This document shows positions 1 through 10,361 of a stretch of DNA of 64,000 bases, in pieces. How positions within the stretch are numbered: the first letter of the stretch is position 1; each line of letters begins with the position of its first letter. The stretch comes from Mytilinidion resinicola (taxonomy: Eukaryota > Ascomycota > Dothideomycetes > Mytilinidiales > Mytilinidiaceae), in NCBI RefSeq assembly GCF_010093595.1, contig NW_022985451.1:261710-325709 (forward strand), written 5' to 3'. Both the position numbers and the translations under genes were made by a program. The notes beneath the pieces are model-generated. The model saw only the letters and a list, made by a program, of their open reading frames with translations. It was not told the DNA's origin and did no database searches.

Positions 1-489
1 TGCATTACGGAGATGCCGCAATGCGACTATGAGATTTTTCCCGGCTGGTAGATTACTGACGGCAGACTGCTGTGCTTCGACCACGATGGTACCTCTGTCG
101 TCGACCTCGCCCCATGTATATGATAGAGCCTCATATCTTGGTTGGGAGCGTTCAACTCCATCCCCAGGTTGGAGATAAGTTGAGGGCGAGACATCCTCTA
201 CCGGGCAAGCCCATTGCCAGGATCCACGCCCTAGCTTATGAGGGTTCTCGAATATATACCGTCCTTCCACCGTTGATTGCACAAACCATGGTTCTGGGAG
301 CAGCTCTTTGAGCTTTGCCAAGTCCAATCGGTTGTCTACCAGTTTCGCTGTCTCGCCTATGGGGGCATGGAAGATTTTGATACGGATTTCGTCCCCAAGT
401 TCGCCAGGAAGTAGGTCGATGAGTCGAACATCCCTCAACGGGTCAGCGAGGGGCGGATATTGATATTCATTGTCCACGCTAGTCGCCAT
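1..489 (-). CDS. HET-domain (heterokaryon incompatibility) protein, 5' part only
   Basis: The frame is open on the minus strand from ATG at 489-487 to the window edge: 163 codons with no stop, so the 3' end lies outside. The protein begins MATSVDNEYQYPPLADPLRD and carries the hallmark opening of a HET domain: RYEALSYTWGE near residues 120-130, then NLIVALRHLR near 152-161. In this family the block lies at the N-terminal edge of the HET domain, after a variable leader like the one here. HET proteins trigger non-self recognition and cell death when unlike strains fuse; that role is family knowledge and not shown for this gene. No intron is needed in the visible part. The catalytic or regulatory C-terminal half cannot be judged. 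A second, broken HET relic lies at about 42 kb. Confidence 0.85.
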   Translation of the reverse strand, partial: MATSVDNEYQYPPLADPLRDVRLIDLLPGELGDEIRIKIFHAPIGETAKLVDNRLDLAKLKELLPEPWFVQSTVEGRYIFENPHKLGRGSWQWACPVEDVSPSTYLQPGDGVERSQPRYEALSYTWGEVDDRGTIVVEAQQSAVSNLPAGKNLIVALRHLRNA

Positions 490-1962
490 GTTGGAAACAA
501 AGTTCTGGGAAGATGAATATTAGTTTCGCGCCGGGGGGAGGCTGGCTTCTTGAAAGTCATGCCAGTCAAGCCGAGGTTGATTGGTGCCTGCCTGCAGTCT
601 GGGATGTAGTATCATAACGAGAGATAACTGGTACACGTGTTGGCGCGCGGCTTCACCGGAAAAAAGCCACTCATCTCAAACCACCATTATCGTTGTCGAT
701 CAACCAATCAGAAGTTCGGTCAAGACACCTAAATAGCTTGTTTATGATAACATCTCATAGGCTTCTGGCTCCTAAGAACCAAGATACGCTTTTCTAGCTA
801 CTTAGGCTTTATTGTTTTATTATAGATATTCAAGCGCAGCTACGAACCTTACTGCACTGGACATCCCCGTGACATCAGTCGCAAAAGCGGCGAAATCGGG
901 AGCTATTATTGTCGAGAAGAGCACTGAGCCTTGCGGAACAGCTCGCACGATCCGGGAGATTCTCACGCTCCATCGTCCTGGCGTACAGTTCGAGATCCTT
1001 TCAAATCCATAAAAATTTGCGGAGGGTATGGCCGGCGAGGATCTGTTTGTGTACTCCCAATAGTTGTCGGTATTGTGGATGTTGCAGAAGGGCGTCGAGG
1101 TTGAATAACGAGATCAGGAGGTGAAGCTTTCCTTGGCACTGCAGATCTCCCGAGGCCCCATTATTAGGCGGGCACGTTCCCTCAATCGATCGGGGTGCAA
1201 GACCTCTCCTTTGCCGGCATCCTCTACTCCTTACAGCCCGGAGTGGCCAGCAAAGGTTACTCCATCAACGTGGAGATGCTCCCGGGCTTCCCGAATTGTG
1301 TGGCCGTCTCCAATGGCGTTGGTCCTCCTTTTCCTTCACCTATTGTCTCACCCGAGGATGCCATCAACGATTCTTTTCTCAACCAGCAAGAACTGAATCT
1401 ATGAGCTCTGTAATCAATTAGCGCTAGTTATCACAGCTTGACTGACTACTATAAATTACAACAATGGACTGTCTTCGAATATGCATATTAGACTAAGCAG
1501 CTCCGCCTGTTGACTTTCCACCAGGGTATCAACCCCATTCCTCCCAAGAATCTGATCGAATCTAGAAACCGAATGTCTAGAAACTACATAATATCCAATC
1601 GCTTCTTCAACACTTCAATCTTTTCTCTATAGCAAAAGGCATGACTATGTTTTCAGGTGCCGGAATCCGGAATGCAATCATCCGGATGCACATCGTTCCC
1701 TAGTCTTAATCGGCAGGAACCCCATAAGAATTGTCGCCGACCCCATATGGGGTAGGCTGCATGTAAGCCCCAGTCATCGGAGGGTCCCCACGATATGGGC
1801 CCCGGGCGAACGTCTGGGGTTGATTATCTGGGGTAGGGGGCGGTTTTTAAATAAAGCCGCAACTCCCTAGCAAACCTAGCTCGCCCTGATTTTGCACCGG
1901 TACTACTGTTTCCTCATCCATTCGACCTCTCACCAGTTTGATCCTTCTTCGTTTTGCCTACT
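490..1962. other. Intergenic region between divergent HET and fusion-protein genes
   Basis: About 1.5 kb without a convincing gene. Short open frames at 812-1012 and 1195-1404 show no recognisable domain. The last 220 bases before the start at 1963 are rich in CCCC/GGGG tracts (near 1739-1850), including AGGGG-type stress-response-like elements and an AT-rich patch (tttaaataaa, 1845-1854) that could serve as a TATA-like element for the downstream gene. Function is inferred only from position. Confidence 0.4.
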
Positions 1963-4614
1963 ATGAGGATCAATCCGACCTCCCAGACGCTCTCCCTCGT
2001 CCTCCGAGCGATTGAGACAACAATCGCGCCAGACCTCACGAATCCTACTGCCATTGGCGCGATCGAGCTCATCAAGCCAGCTCTACATGATCTGCTGAAG
2101 CGACAAGGTCCTTCTGTACCGCTTCTACGAAAATGCATCGAAGAAGGAGAAGCCTTGAACCACGAAATAACGCAGCACCTTGAGGGAAACAAAGCCGGCC
2201 CCAAACGTCCTTACTCCACTCTCGGGAACTTCGACACCCTCTGCGAGAAGTACGACCAATTGACCGAGGAGCTAGACGAGTTGAGTACCCGACTCACAAA
2301 AGTCGCCTCGCATGACCCGAAGGCATCAAGTTTCATCCGCAAAGCTGCGGAATGGGAGCTTAATTACTACACCACTCTGCAAACAATCCAACCCCAGCCC
2401 TTCAATGGCGAATCTTCCCATCCAGACGACTCTCCCAACCCACCATTAACGAAGGGATTCTTCGAATCTTTCCTGCGAACCAAGCGCAACGATACTAGCC
2501 TCAGCGTGACATCCTTCACGTCCAACCCAGGCAGTTTCGGAAAGCAAACCTACTTTGCTACCGTCACACATGGTTCCAGTGACACTGAAGACCTCGTAAT
2601 CCGCAAAGCAGACCCAGCGCCTATAATGCTACACTCATCTTTCCTGCTATCCCAAGAGCACGACCTGTTGAAAGCCGTCTCCGCAACCGGCTACCCGGCT
2701 CCAACGCCCATCGATCTCGCCGAAAACCTCCCAGGCGTCGATGGAACCTTCTTCACCATGAACAAGATCAGCGGAAAGCTCCCCGGCAGCTTCCTCGGCG
2801 GCCACGAGGCGAAGATCGACGAAGACGTGTGGTTGCAGCTCGCAGAAAAGCTAGCACAGCTCCACACAATCCCGCTCGAGAAGTTCGAAGAAGTGATCAA
2901 AAAGTACGACGAGGAGGGCGCAATGGAGGACACCGTGCAGTCGCGGTACCACCGCAACCTGCGCGGATGGCGAGATTACGCCTCCAGGATTGAGCATCTC
3001 CCCTCTCCTTTTATCACGTATCTTTTTAGCTGGCTGGAGCGGAACGTGCCCGCGGACGACCGAAAGCCCGTTCTCACACATGGAGACTTCAATATCCACA
3101 ATGTGCTCTTCGAGGACGGGAAGCTGACGGGTGTGTTGGATTGGGAGTGTTCTGACTTCGGCGCGCCGGAGCAGGATCTCGCGTACATTCAGCCGCATGT
3201 TAGCAGGCACATGCCGTGGGAGAAGTTCCTGGACCATTATCTGAAGAGCGGCGGGCAGGAGCTGAATATGCAGTACATGTCATTCACGTTAGCCTACTCG
3301 GTGCTAAGGACTATGCTAGGCGGCGTGAGAGCGACAAGGAATTTACAGGTGGGACACAACCGCGATCTGAGGTATATCATGGTGGAACTTGGGTTCACGC
3401 CGGCGTTTATGGGGATGGGGTTAGCGTGTACGGCAGACAAAAAGGAGAATGGCGCCGTGGAAGACGCATCGAGAAGAGAGACGGAAGTCGAAGAGAAGGC
3501 TGCCAAGGCAAACGGCAACACTGAACTGGAGTCAACGTTGGAGCAAGATCTGAAAGAGACTAACGGAGTAAACGGAAGCCACTACGTCGCCGACAGATAC
3601 CGTGCGCCTGAAGATATGCTGGCCAAGGTCAGTGGTGGAAAGACGCTCCAGATCTACGGTGATGAAGTCAATGTGAGACAGAAGCCCGGACCGCAAGAGA
3701 ATTGGCAAAACTCCGTCGTTTTGGTTTGGTGGGATGATAAGAACGCGGTTGGCGGTTTCCATCGCTTGGGCCATGAGCCGAACCTGAAAGATGGAGGGAG
3801 AGTCGTCATGTGGAACTATCTTCTATCTCCAAAGGGTATGTATAAGAAGATGCATCATGTCCCACTTCGGGATGCTGACCTACTACCGAGCAATGGATTC
3901 GGGAGTGGAGATGATACCTGCCGATGTGAGGTCGAGGATGGAGAGCATATCTGGACAGTAGAAGATGAAGATATTTCTGCGAAGATCACGTGTGTCGATA
4001 CCGGCCCTAACGTCGACTGCTATCCAAAGAAGGGACAGATCAACTCTTTCACCTCTCACCATTTCGATATTCCCGGCATCGTTCACGGTTCCCTGAAGAT
4101 CAAAGGGGAAGAATACAAAATCGCCGGTCTTGCTGTTCGCGATGCTGGATGGGGTCCGCGAAACTGGGGTACCGTCTACTCCCATCGTTGGATTGCAGGT
4201 ACCTGCGGAAAATCACTTAGCATCATCGCCGTCTCCTGGCATGGTATCGATGAGAGCATCGCGACATTTGGCTGGGTCGTAAGGAACGGTGTTATCACTT
4301 ACGCCAAGAAGGTCAAGATTCTTGCGTATATGGAAGAAGACGCAGCGACCAATTCTGGGGGGAGAGTCACCTTTACTCTCACCACAGGCGAGGTCTTGGA
4401 TGTTGAATGTACACCTGTACCGGTCAAGGCTATGGTGTCGTATCATCAAAACGTGTGTGTCGTGGATAGGATCTGCAACATGACATGTGGAGGTCTTCGT
4501 GGGATGTGTAATTTCGAGACGAGCGCAAATATCCAGATGGGCACGAGGAGGCCGACGAAGTTTTCTAATGGTATTATTGATAATGGGTTTTTCGAGGATG
4601 CTAAGTCGGTATAA
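1963..4614 (+). CDS. APH-type kinase fused to a C-terminal DUF7064/7065-like beta domain
   Basis: Single exon, 883 aa. A TTG three codons upstream is in frame, but the first ATG (1963) is the likely start. Three parts are visible: residues 1-110 are helical and resemble the small domain that accompanies bacterial phosphotransferases; about 165-480 is an aminoglycoside-phosphotransferase/ACAD10-like kinase fold with the catalytic loop HGDFNIHN near 373-380 and the metal-binding DWE near 394; about 570-883 is a Trp-rich beta domain (GWGPRNWG, HRWIAG, FGWVVRNG) of the type seen next to such kinases in actinobacteria (DUF7064/DUF7065, AttH/lipocalin-like). A charged linker of about 80 residues separates kinase and beta domain. 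The kinase half has intact key residues. The substrate is unknown; phosphorylation of a small hydroxylated or lipid-like molecule bound by the beta domain is a guess. Domain numbers are from memory. Confidence 0.85.
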   Translation: MRINPTSQTLSLVLRAIETTIAPDLTNPTAIGAIELIKPALHDLLKRQGPSVPLLRKCIEEGEALNHEITQHLEGNKAGPKRPYSTLGNFDTLCEKYDQLTEELDELSTRLTKVASHDPKASSFIRKAAEWELNYYTTLQTIQPQPFNGESSHPDDSPNPPLTKGFFESFLRTKRNDTSLSVTSFTSNPGSFGKQTYFATVTHGSSDTEDLVIRKADPAPIMLHSSFLLSQEHDLLKAVSATGYPAPTPIDLAENLPGVDGTFFTMNKISGKLPGSFLGGHEAKIDEDVWLQLAEKLAQLHTIPLEKFEEVIKKYDEEGAMEDTVQSRYHRNLRGWRDYASRIEHLPSPFITYLFSWLERNVPADDRKPVLTHGDFNIHNVLFEDGKLTGVLDWECSDFGAPEQDLAYIQPHVSRHMPWEKFLDHYLKSGGQELNMQYMSFTLAYSVLRTMLGGVRATRNLQVGHNRDLRYIMVELGFTPAFMGMGLACTADKKENGAVEDASRRETEVEEKAAKANGNTELESTLEQDLKETNGVNGSHYVADRYRAPEDMLAKVSGGKTLQIYGDEVNVRQKPGPQENWQNSVVLVWWDDKNAVGGFHRLGHEPNLKDGGRVVMWNYLLSPKGMYKKMHHVPLRDADLLPSNGFGSGDDTCRCEVEDGEHIWTVEDEDISAKITCVDTGPNVDCYPKKGQINSFTSHHFDIPGIVHGSLKIKGEEYKIAGLAVRDAGWGPRNWGTVYSHRWIAGTCGKSLSIIAVSWHGIDESIATFGWVVRNGVITYAKKVKILAYMEEDAATNSGGRVTFTLTTGEVLDVECTPVPVKAMVSYHQNVCVVDRICNMTCGGLRGMCNFETSANIQMGTRRPTKFSNGIIDNGFFEDAKSV

Positions 4615-4946
4615 GAGGATGGTTCCAAGTTCCAAACTTCGGTAGTTAGAGAGTATATAATATCTCTAGAAACATGTGTGATTCGTGGGCATTGGCGACG
4701 CTCTTAAGCTACCATAGATGTGATGTGACTGTTTGGCGACTACATGAACTCGAATGTCCGAGAAGAGAGCTACATGTTCGTACTTCGTAGACGGATATCA
4801 AAGCTAGTCTTATCGTAAGCTAGCGCCATTAAGTGCATGTATCCGATAGGCATAAAACCACCTCTTCTCGAACAACAACCCCTTCACATATCTAACAGCA
4901 CCACTAAAAAGCCAATCCAAGGGATGCATAACCCGCAAATCCCACC
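4615..4946. other. Intergenic: 3' end of fusion gene and promoter of PfkB gene
   Basis: 332 bases between two plus-strand genes. Nothing coding is seen. The final stretch (about 4868-4946) is A/C-rich, like fungal 5' leaders. Confidence 0.4.
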
Positions 4947-6260
4947 ATGCCTCACATAACTGCAGTCGGCGCCTGCTATCTTGATACCATCCTTACGTAA
5001 GTTAGTTCAATTCCATATATTTATCCTCACAACCCATTCCATCTCAAAAACTCAAAAGAATCTCTCATCTTCATACTATCACTATCAACTATCATTTCAA
5101 GTACTCCAAGTACCGGCGTCTACCCATCTCACACACCCCCAGCATCCCCCACTACCCCCCCGAAGACGCCAAACTCCGCAGCACATCCCTCTCCCGCCGC
5201 CGCGGCGGAAACGGCCCCAACACTCTCGAAGTCCTGTCGCAACTCTCCCCTCCCCCTTCCCTCTCGCTCTCCCTCATCACCATCCTCCCCTCCCACAGCT
5301 CGCCCGCGACGCAGGAAGTCCAAACCTCGCTTCCAGCGGTCGATATCTCGCACTCCATCTTCCGCGAGGGCTTCACAGAGGCAGCGAGCAGCTACGTCCT
5401 CAGGAGCTTGGAGACGGGGAGTCGCACGATTGTGAACTTCAATGAGCTGCCTGAGATGACTGCTGAAGAGCTCAAGGGTAAGGTAGGGGAGGTGTGCGGG
5501 GAAGAAGGGGAAGGAGAGGGTCAGTGGTGGCATTTTGAGGTAAATTACCCTTTTCAGGCATCTGATAGGCGATCTGAGTTGCTGAGCTTCGCAGGGTCGA
5601 ATACCGGACGTGACGCTCGCGTGCGTCCAGCATCTACGGGCACGCTTTCCAGAGGCGAAGATCAGTGTCGAAGCGGAGAACCCGACCCGGGAGGGACTGG
5701 AGGAGGTGACGAGATTGGCGGATGTGGTGTTCTATTCTAAGAGCTGGGCGGTGGTGAGTGGGAAGCGTTTACGGTTGCTGGTATGGTGCTGATTCGGGCT
5801 GCGGTAGAGTAAGGGGTTCACAGGAGCGGAGAGCATGCGAGCGTTTCTTGAAGCGCAGGCTGCGGGGGCAAAGAACGGGTGATTCTGACACGGTATCTGT
5901 CATAGAGCTTTGCTGATTTAAAGGCAGGGCGCTGCTGTGCTTGACCTGGGGCTCTCTCGGAGCGGCAGCTCTCGACTGTGAGACTAGCCAGTTCGAGTAC
6001 GTTCATGCTTGGAGGTATGAGGGTCGAGCCGCCGTTGAGTAAGTCTCAAGCATGCCGTATTTGATTTGGAGATACTAAGGATTTACAGCACGATTGGAGC
6101 TGGCGACACGTTTGTAGCTGGTATGCTGTATTGTGAGAATGTGCGATGTGGTGACTGGTCTTTGAAGGAGAAGCTGGCATTCGCCAATGAGCTTGCTGGC
6201 CGGAAGGTCCTACAGGAGGGTTTCGCTGGGCTTGGAGATGCTATGCAAGACCTCTTGTAG
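4947..6260 (+). CDS. PfkB-family carbohydrate kinase, ketohexokinase-like, six exons
   Basis: Spliced model: 4947-4996, 5143-5539, 5595-5753, 5814-5878, 5928-6038, 6089-6260, giving 317 aa, the usual size for ketohexokinase/ribokinase-type enzymes. All introns are GT..AG (50-146 nt) and the last has a clear TACTAAG branch site. Exon 1 encodes MPHITAVGACYLDTIL, the typical N-terminal strand with the substrate-binding Asp. The GGNGPNTLEVLSQL block follows (about 37-50), and the PfkB signature DTIGAGDTFVAGML surrounds the likely catalytic Asp267. The family transfers phosphate from ATP to a sugar hydroxyl in the cytosol; the sugar here is not determinable. Single-frame views show only fragments because of the introns. 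It ends tail-to-tail with the Rrn3 gene. Confidence 0.88.
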
Positions 6261-6748
6261 AACATATGGCAGGGTCATCGAAAGTACTTTGAAGCTAACG
6301 AGACGAAAGCGCATTCAGAAGGTCAGACAGATGCGAGCAAAGAAAGACGCTTGAGATGATGATGGTGACGGTGGTGGTGGATAGAGTGAAGTTTTGCGCG
6401 CCTCATGCATACAAATTCCGCCGTGGGCATCTGCAGTCCGATCACCACAAATACCGCCCGCCTACGTGAAATGAAGTAGTATTTAAACTTATTAATTGAC
6501 TTTGCTTTTTCCGGTCTCCCAGTCCAGCTGCCTGACCAGGTCTTCGCTATGTGAACTCCTTGCCAGCTCAAGCGGTCGCCAACGCCGTATCCTATGCTTA
6601 GCAACCTGCAAATGCGCCATAATTTCGTGACCGCCGTATGTGAACAACATCAACATGTGTAGAAGAACCGCCGCTAAATCGCCTCGTTCCAAGCACCAAC
6701 AGTGCGCACATGCTTAGAATGCCATAGAAACAGAATAGAAGAGCGCAA
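6261..6748. other. Convergent 3' intergenic region
   Basis: 488 bases between the stop codons of two convergent genes (PfkB kinase and Rrn3). No coding signal; AT-rich around 6480-6515. Probably the two overlapping 3' untranslated regions. Confidence 0.4.
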
Positions 6749-8848
6749 TCATGTGCTGGCCTCAGTAGCCGTCTCTTCGTACGCCTCTGCTACATCCCCG
6801 TCTTCGTGGTCACCGAGATTGGAATCAGAGTCGCTCCCTGAGTCTTCCCCATCTTCCTCATCCTCATCGTCTTCGTCATCATCGTTCATTCCATTAAAGG
6901 CATCGATGTCTTTCCACTCGATATAATCTCCTATCAGCCATTTCCGACTCTTAGGTAGAAGATACGGGTCGAAGGGAAAGTAAGCATCAAGCTGGAGTCC
7001 GTCTTCTCCCTTTTTAGCACTCAGTGCTGTCTCTCGCTCCGCGTAGCCGCCATACGCGCCACCGCCAACCATCGCCCTCGACAACCTCACCCGCTTGTTC
7101 GTTTCTAGCAGCGGAAAGACGTAGAGGAAGCGGAGATGGTGGGCAACGCGTGCGAACTGCCCAACGATGACCGGCGAGCAAATCTTGAGCGGATTCAGCT
7201 TGCAGTAGATATTCCTTGAAAAGGTTTCCTTAATGCCGGTATGCCAAACATGTTCGCGACCGTCCGATACGTCTTCATCCAAATCGTCATCTTCTTCGAT
7301 CAAGTCGCGCCAACGGAAGCAGAAGATGTAAAGGAGCGCCTGTGCGATACCGTAGTATGTGCCATAGCGGCGGAGATTGGGTCCGATGGCGCTGTACTGG
7401 TGAGCCTGGCGCTCGTGAGATTCGCGAAGGTTGTTGAGATGGCTGCCTAGCAGGTCGACCACGTCACGAACTAGTTGCTTAGAGACGTGGGCGCCACGGG
7501 AGATGAAGGAAGCGAGATAAGCGGCTGCGGCTAGTCGTAGAATCTGAGGGCGGTTTTTGTCGAAAGCGAGATGGCTGCAAGCACCGGCGAAGCGTCCGGT
7601 GAGTTCAGGGGAGCTTTGGCTGAAATGAAAGAGTAGGAATTGAGTGTGTCGGGATCGGTATGTCGGTAGGATAATATTGGCAAACTGGGAGAGAAGAGAT
7701 TCGAATGTATCGTTGATATCGAAGAAGTCGCCTTTTGCGAAAATGGGGTGGTAGTACTCGAAGAGTATATCGAGGATGGCATCCATTTTGCCGATAGACT
7801 CTCTAATTTCCTTGGTGCGGCGTTCTTCTGGCGTGGATGATTCTTCGCTCGAGTCCGAATCCTCGCTATCAGATCCGTCGTCTTCCTCATCCGAATCTTC
7901 CGCATTCTGCTTCTTCTTCACATCTTTGATCAGGCTCTCCTCAATGTCATCCTCAAAGTCCTCCATGTCCACCTGTATCTGCACGTCTATCTTAACGAGT
8001 CGCTCAGTAACCAGAGCGAGGATTTCGCCTTTTAGTTCCGGAGCATATGTAGCCAGCTTGAGAAGGTTCTTGATATAGTCCACATGCACCTTGGTAGTGT
8101 CGGTAGAAAATGGGAAGTTCGAGCCTAGGACATCAGAAAGCTCTCGGCTAGCTGCAGGGAAGAGTCGGAGTAGGTATTTGAGGCATTGGTGTACTCGAGC
8201 ATGTATACGTCGTCGCGGTACTCTGGGGTCGTCTTGATGGCGGATTGCGGGCGATGGTACTGATATCGTTAATGAGGGGTGGTGGAGCATACGAGGGCAG
8301 GTATACGTACGTTTGATGAAGTAGTCTACTAGTTTCTGCAATACACTTGACGTGTAACCTGCCTTAGCGGAGACCAAGCATCCCAAGAATCTTATGTAGG
8401 TGGAGACAAATTGCTCGCTTCTGCTGAGCCATCTGCAATCCAGAATGGCGTGAACAAGTCCGGAAGAGTCTCTATCCAGCAAGCCGACTTGCTCAGTGAG
8501 GACGAGGATGTACTTCTGGAGCAGAGGAGTCGACGGTGCATCGTCGTCAGTAGGCCGGATTGATATGAGATGGTTCAGCTGGTTGACGCCGGATGAATCG
8601 CCGTCGCCGTTTTTCTCCAATGCGCGGCGAACCTCTTCTCTGATGAGCTCCGTGTCCTTCTCTTGCCACTCGGAGAGTATCTGAACATTGACGTCCGGGT
8701 TGAATGCCACCTTGAGACGCTTTGTCGGGCTAGAGGGTATGTTTTCGTGGTCGGACGGCGAGTCTTCGTGCTTTCGTTTGAGGCTGCCGCCTATGCTGGG
8801 CGCGATGATGAGGGTAGTCGCCCGGTCGGAGGCTGCGAGGGAGACCAT
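6749..8848 (-). CDS. RRN3: RNA polymerase I-specific initiation factor Rrn3/TIF-IA
   Basis: An open frame of 699 codons starts at 8848. The central and C-terminal parts match the Rrn3 family: FDINDTFESLLSQFANIILP, the HTQFLLFHFSQ block, then RPQILRLAAAAYLASFISRG and GIAQALLYIFCFRWRDLIEE. The N-terminus has a basic, NLS-like stretch (SLKRKHEDS). Two acidic runs are present: one in the middle (DSDEEDDGSDSEDSDSSEE) and one at the C-terminus. Rrn3 bridges RNA polymerase I to the rDNA promoter factors in the nucleolus. A probable in-frame intron of 51 nt at 8260-8310 (minus strand GTACGT...TATCAG) interrupts the conserved RRRIHARVHQCLKYLLRL area; removing it gives 682 aa and eliminates 17 residues that look non-conserved. 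The intron is inferred from splice signals only. Confidence 0.93.
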   Translation of the reverse strand: MVSLAASDRATTLIIAPSIGGSLKRKHEDSPSDHENIPSSPTKRLKVAFNPDVNVQILSEWQEKDTELIREEVRRALEKNGDGDSSGVNQLNHLISIRPTDDDAPSTPLLQKYILVLTEQVGLLDRDSSGLVHAILDCRWLSRSEQFVSTYIRFLGCLVSAKAGYTSSVLQKLVDYFIKRTYTCPRMLHHPSLTISVPSPAIRHQDDPRVPRRRIHARVHQCLKYLLRLFPAASRELSDVLGSNFPFSTDTTKVHVDYIKNLLKLATYAPELKGEILALVTERLVKIDVQIQVDMEDFEDDIEESLIKDVKKKQNAEDSDEEDDGSDSEDSDSSEESSTPEERRTKEIRESIGKMDAILDILFEYYHPIFAKGDFFDINDTFESLLSQFANIILPTYRSRHTQFLLFHFSQSSPELTGRFAGACSHLAFDKNRPQILRLAAAAYLASFISRGAHVSKQLVRDVVDLLGSHLNNLRESHERQAHQYSAIGPNLRRYGTYYGIAQALLYIFCFRWRDLIEEDDDLDEDVSDGREHVWHTGIKETFSRNIYCKLNPLKICSPVIVGQFARVAHHLRFLYVFPLLETNKRVRLSRAMVGGGAYGGYAERETALSAKKGEDGLQLDAYFPFDPYLLPKSRKWLIGDYIEWKDIDAFNGMNDDDEDDEDEEDGEDSGSDSDSNLGDHEDGDVAEAYEETATEAST

Positions 8849-9573
8849 GGTGTCGGGAATCGCAGCTTGAGATTCGGGTCACGCTGGAGGTGCGGTCATG
8901 CTTGTATAGAATGTGGAGGGAAGATAATGCGTCGTGGTGGGGTGTTGTGGACAAGAATCTGAAGTCCGGCCGTGGAAAAAAGCTCGGGCCCCACTTTTCT
9001 ATTATGGAGGCGGTGAATACCAATAACTGTGGGGCTCCTCGGTATCAAGCTCTGAATTCACTACGTCGACCCTTGGACCCCTCTTGCGCTGAGGAATCTT
9101 ATCACAGGCACAGCTTTGGGAGGCGAAAGAGATTTTGATTGGTGCACTACGAAGGGCGTGAAGGGATAATGGCCGGCTCTAAACACTAACTACAGCCAAG
9201 ATAGTCTCTTCATGACGGTCCTGATGCAGGTCTTCCTGATTCACTCGTATGTCTCGGGAGATGCACTTGATAGGATCCCAATTCATCATTCCAGTCGTCT
9301 ATATGATATGGCAAAGGTTCTGTATAGCGAAGGCGCCAAGGTTAATTCCAATTGAACCGCACATCTCTTTGGTCTGGGTCACGGGGTTTCCTCGTGGACT
9401 ACTCCTGATGCATACTAAATCTAGAGGCTTCGACGCCAACATTCTAGCACGTAGAACCCAGATAGAGCTCCTATGTGCCTCGAGAACTGGTGGCGGCGTC
9501 GCGCTGCATCGATTCGTCGAGGCCGATGGTTGGTTGGGACCTTCGAAGCGCCCGCGTGCGTTTCAGGAGTCCA
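8849..9573. other. Intergenic region upstream of Rrn3, downstream of cyclophilin H
   Basis: 725 bases holding the Rrn3 promoter and the 3' flank of the next minus-strand gene. Small open frames here are not supported by any domain. Confidence 0.4.
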
Positions 9574-10361
9574 TCACATCTCTCCGCATTGTGCAATAGC
9601 CACGTCCTGGGTGGGCCTATCACCTGGGTTCGTTCTTGTGTTCTGGATCTTGTCCACGACATCCATGCCCTCGACAACTTTGCCAAAGACTACGTGCTTT
9701 TTGTCCAGATTGGGCTGGGGCGCGCACGTGATAAAGAACTGACATCCATTGGTGTTTGGTCCGGCATTCTGGTAGATTGTCAGCGTCTGAGAGTTAGCAT
9801 GACAGAACAACATACAGCCATGGAGAGAAGATAAGGGGCATCGTGTTTCAAGTTGAAGTTCTCGTCGGCAAACTTGGTGGTGCCGTAGATGGTCTGCGAG
9901 CCTGATCCATCTCCATTGAGAAAATCTCCACCTTGGATCATGAAGCCCTTGATCTGAAAAGGTTTTTAGCAAAGCATAAGCGAAAGACCAATGCAGGATA
10001 GCTCACCACACGATGGAACTTGGAGCCTTTGTAGCCGAGTGGTCGTCCTAGGTTGTTCCTCGTCTCGCCAGTACAGAATTGGCGGAAGTTCTCCGCGGTT
10101 TTCGGGGTGACATCCTTGAAGACCTCCATCTTGATTCGCCCAAGAGGTTCTCCTGCATTTGGTCAGCATGTTTTGGTATGCCAAGCTTGCGCGTGATATG
10201 GAGCTTTGGCGCGGAAAGCTCGGGAAACATAGATTCCCTCAAGACGTTTATCGGCACTAAAGTGTGGCAAAAATTGCAAAAGCCGAGTGCATCAATTACG
10301 AACCTCCAAGAGTGATATCGAAGAAGCAAATTGGGTTTGGTTCCGCCGGGGTGGTCTCCAT
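9574..10361 (-). CDS. Peptidyl-prolyl isomerase, cyclophilin H (spliceosomal)
   Basis: Four exons on the minus strand: 10304-10361, 10007-10152, 9816-9953, 9574-9768. They join to 178 aa, essentially the length of human PPIH (177). The protein starts [20 protein letters not shown], a leader typical of cyclophilin H. It contains the full catalytic set of the family: [15 protein letters not shown] (Arg and Gln of the active site), then [16 protein letters not shown] and the Trp-position block [15 protein letters not shown]. The family catalyses proline cis-trans isomerisation; the H type binds the U4/U6 snRNP protein Prp4. All three introns are GT..AG with CTAAC-like branch sites. It is divergent from the RING gene, 1.2 kb away. 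Confidence 0.93.

Noticed and set aside
1195..1404. 69-codon frame after the HET gene promoter
   Set aside because: Short, unrecognised, overlapped by another frame; possibly a relic but unsupported.
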